6,984 bases of DNA from Allobutyricicoccus pentlandensis. Lineage in GTDB: Bacteria; Bacillota; Clostridia; Oscillospirales; QAMX01. Of the stretch, positions 6,008 through 6,984 are shown in pieces (position 1 is the stretch's first letter; the number at the start of each line of letters is the position of its first letter). The stretch is taken from contig CAJFPH010000124.1 in the NCBI GenBank assembly GCA_904398645.1, forward strand, positions 1 through 6,984, given 5' to 3'. The position numbers and the translations under genes were made by a program. The notes under the pieces were generated by a model that saw only the letters and a program-made list of their open reading frames with translations, made no database searches and was not told the origin of the DNA.

Positions 6008-6964
6008 TTGCGATATTTTTTTAAAAAACTTGTCTCACTCATTATTACATTGTTGTTAGTATCCTTTCTTGCCTTCCTTACCTTTCAAATCATTCCCGGA
6101 GATCCGGTCACACAGATGCTTGGCACCGAATATACCGAGGAACGGGCCGAACAGCTGCGGGAACAGCTCGGTCTTGACGCACCGGTTCCCGTCCGCTATA
6201 TCCGCTGGCTTGGCTCCTTTATAACAGGAGACTTTGGGACTTCTTATTCTTACAGTGTTTCAGTGACTTCTCTCCTTGGCGACAAATTTGTGGTCACGGG
6301 ATTACTTTCCCTACTGGCATTTTTGCTCATTGTGGGAATTTCGATTCCTTTCGCCATTTGGCTTGCTGCACATGAGGACAGTATTTTGGACAAAATCTTT
6401 ACTGCGCTCAATCAAATTGCCATGTCTATTCCCCCCTTTTTTCTCGGTATTATGATGACGTTGGTATTGGGACTGCTTTTACATCTTTTTACACCTGGCA
6501 ATTATGTCTCCTATACGCAGGATTTTGGCGCTTGCCTTTACTATCTGCTCTTCCCCGCTATCGCAATCGCAATTCCCAAAATTGCCATGACGGTAAAACT
6601 CCTGAAAAGCTCGATTCAAACCGAATATCAGCGTGATTACGTACGCACGTCTCTCAGTCGCGGAAGTACGAGCCGCCGAGTTCTTTACAGACATGTATTG
6701 CGCAACGCCGTAATCCCTGTTGTGACCTTTTTGGCACTTATGATTCCCGAAATTGTGGCGGGCAGCATTATCATTGAACAGGTCTTTACCGTTCCCGGAC
6801 TGGGGCGATTGCTCATTAGTTCCATCTCAAACCGGGACTTTCCAGTCGTATGCGCGATTGTTATGGTAATTGCGGCGCTGGTAATTCTGATGAATTTTCT
6901 TGCGGACATTCTCTATCGTGTCATTGATCCGCGCATCCGTGTAGATCAGGAGGCGCTGAAATGA
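6008..6964 (+). CDS. ABC transporter permease, DppB/OppB type
   Basis: The 318-residue integral membrane protein begins at TTG 6008 (MRYFFKKL, typical of DppB-like permeases). Hydrophobic segments suggest six membrane spans at about 8-30, 94-120, 133-160, 176-196, 233-258 and 279-303. The long outside loop after span 1 carries the family motif IPGDPVTQMLG (29-39), LREQLGLDAPVPVRYIRWL (50-68) and GDFGTSY (74-80). The EAA loop that docks the ATPase is at about 211-238 (YVRTSLSRGSTSRRVLYRHV, then LRNAVIPV), and VPGLGRLL (262-269) follows. It pairs with a DppC-like partner to form the channel for the substrate delivered by the upstream binding protein. Its TGA overlaps the next ATG by four bases (ATGA), implying coupled translation. 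Dipeptide, oligopeptide and nickel permeases are not separable by eye. Confidence 0.94.
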   Translation: MRYFFKKLVSLIITLLLVSFLAFLTFQIIPGDPVTQMLGTEYTEERAEQLREQLGLDAPVPVRYIRWLGSFITGDFGTSYSYSVSVTSLLGDKFVVTGLLSLLAFLLIVGISIPFAIWLAAHEDSILDKIFTALNQIAMSIPPFFLGIMMTLVLGLLLHLFTPGNYVSYTQDFGACLYYLLFPAIAIAIPKIAMTVKLLKSSIQTEYQRDYVRTSLSRGSTSRRVLYRHVLRNAVIPVVTFLALMIPEIVAGSIIIEQVFTVPGLGRLLISSISNRDFPVVCAIVMVIAALVILMNFLADILYRVIDPRIRVDQEALK

Positions 6965-6984
6965 AACGGTATCATACGTATACA
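6961..6984 (+). CDS. Start of the next transporter gene, probably DppC-like permease (8 codons seen)
   Basis: ATG 6961 overlaps the permease stop in an ATGA junction and has AGGAGG (6948-6953) 7 bases upstream. Only MKRYHTYT is visible before the window ends. The sequence itself is uninformative; the DppC-type call rests on the usual order of binding protein, permease B, permease C, then ATPases in this transporter class. Confidence 0.6.

Overview
The window looks like chromosomal DNA from a Gram-positive Firmicute, most likely a clostridial-type anaerobe. The main evidence is a large, Alu-domain-bearing signal recognition particle (SRP) RNA directly upstream of dnaX, ybaB/EbfC and recR. This is the classic Firmicutes order (scr-dnaX-yaaK-recR in Bacillus subtilis). 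Strong AGGAGG-type ribosome binding sites, GTG and TTG starts, and sigma-A-like promoters with 17-base spacers agree with this.

Left part (1-1200), minus strand. The first 90 codons of a type A chloramphenicol acetyltransferase-like gene run off the left edge (1-270). It is preceded by about 260 bases without a convincing gene, then a good factor-independent terminator (537-577). That terminator ends a small gene at 591-1103 for a cysteine-rich, probably metal-binding protein of unknown function. A dyad-symmetric promoter region (1122-1198) separates this gene from the rightward genes.

Middle part (1170-4254), plus strand. A near-consensus promoter (TTGATA, 17 bases, TATAAT) drives the SRP RNA. 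DnaX (tau subunit of the DNA polymerase III clamp loader), the YbaB/EbfC nucleoid-associated protein and the recombination mediator RecR follow. They are tightly packed: 16 bases between dnaX and ybaB, and a one-base TGATG overlap between ybaB and recR. No convincing terminator lies between the SRP RNA and dnaX, so read-through is plausible. The group joins protein targeting, replication and replication-fork repair.

Right part (4255-6984), plus strand. A separate promoter (4363-4391), with a small palindrome filling its spacer, precedes a peptide/nickel-type (Opp/Dpp) ABC transporter operon: a lipoprotein solute-binding protein, a DppB-like permease with a TTG start, and the first eight codons of the next gene, probably the DppC-like permease. 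The ATPase genes would be expected beyond the right edge. The substrate cannot be told from the sequence.

I found no convincing undescribed multi-gene system. The points most worth a second look are the cat-like gene beside a core locus, the perfect helix enclosing the SRP RNA, the uncharacterised cysteine-rich protein, and the two dyad elements in promoter regions.
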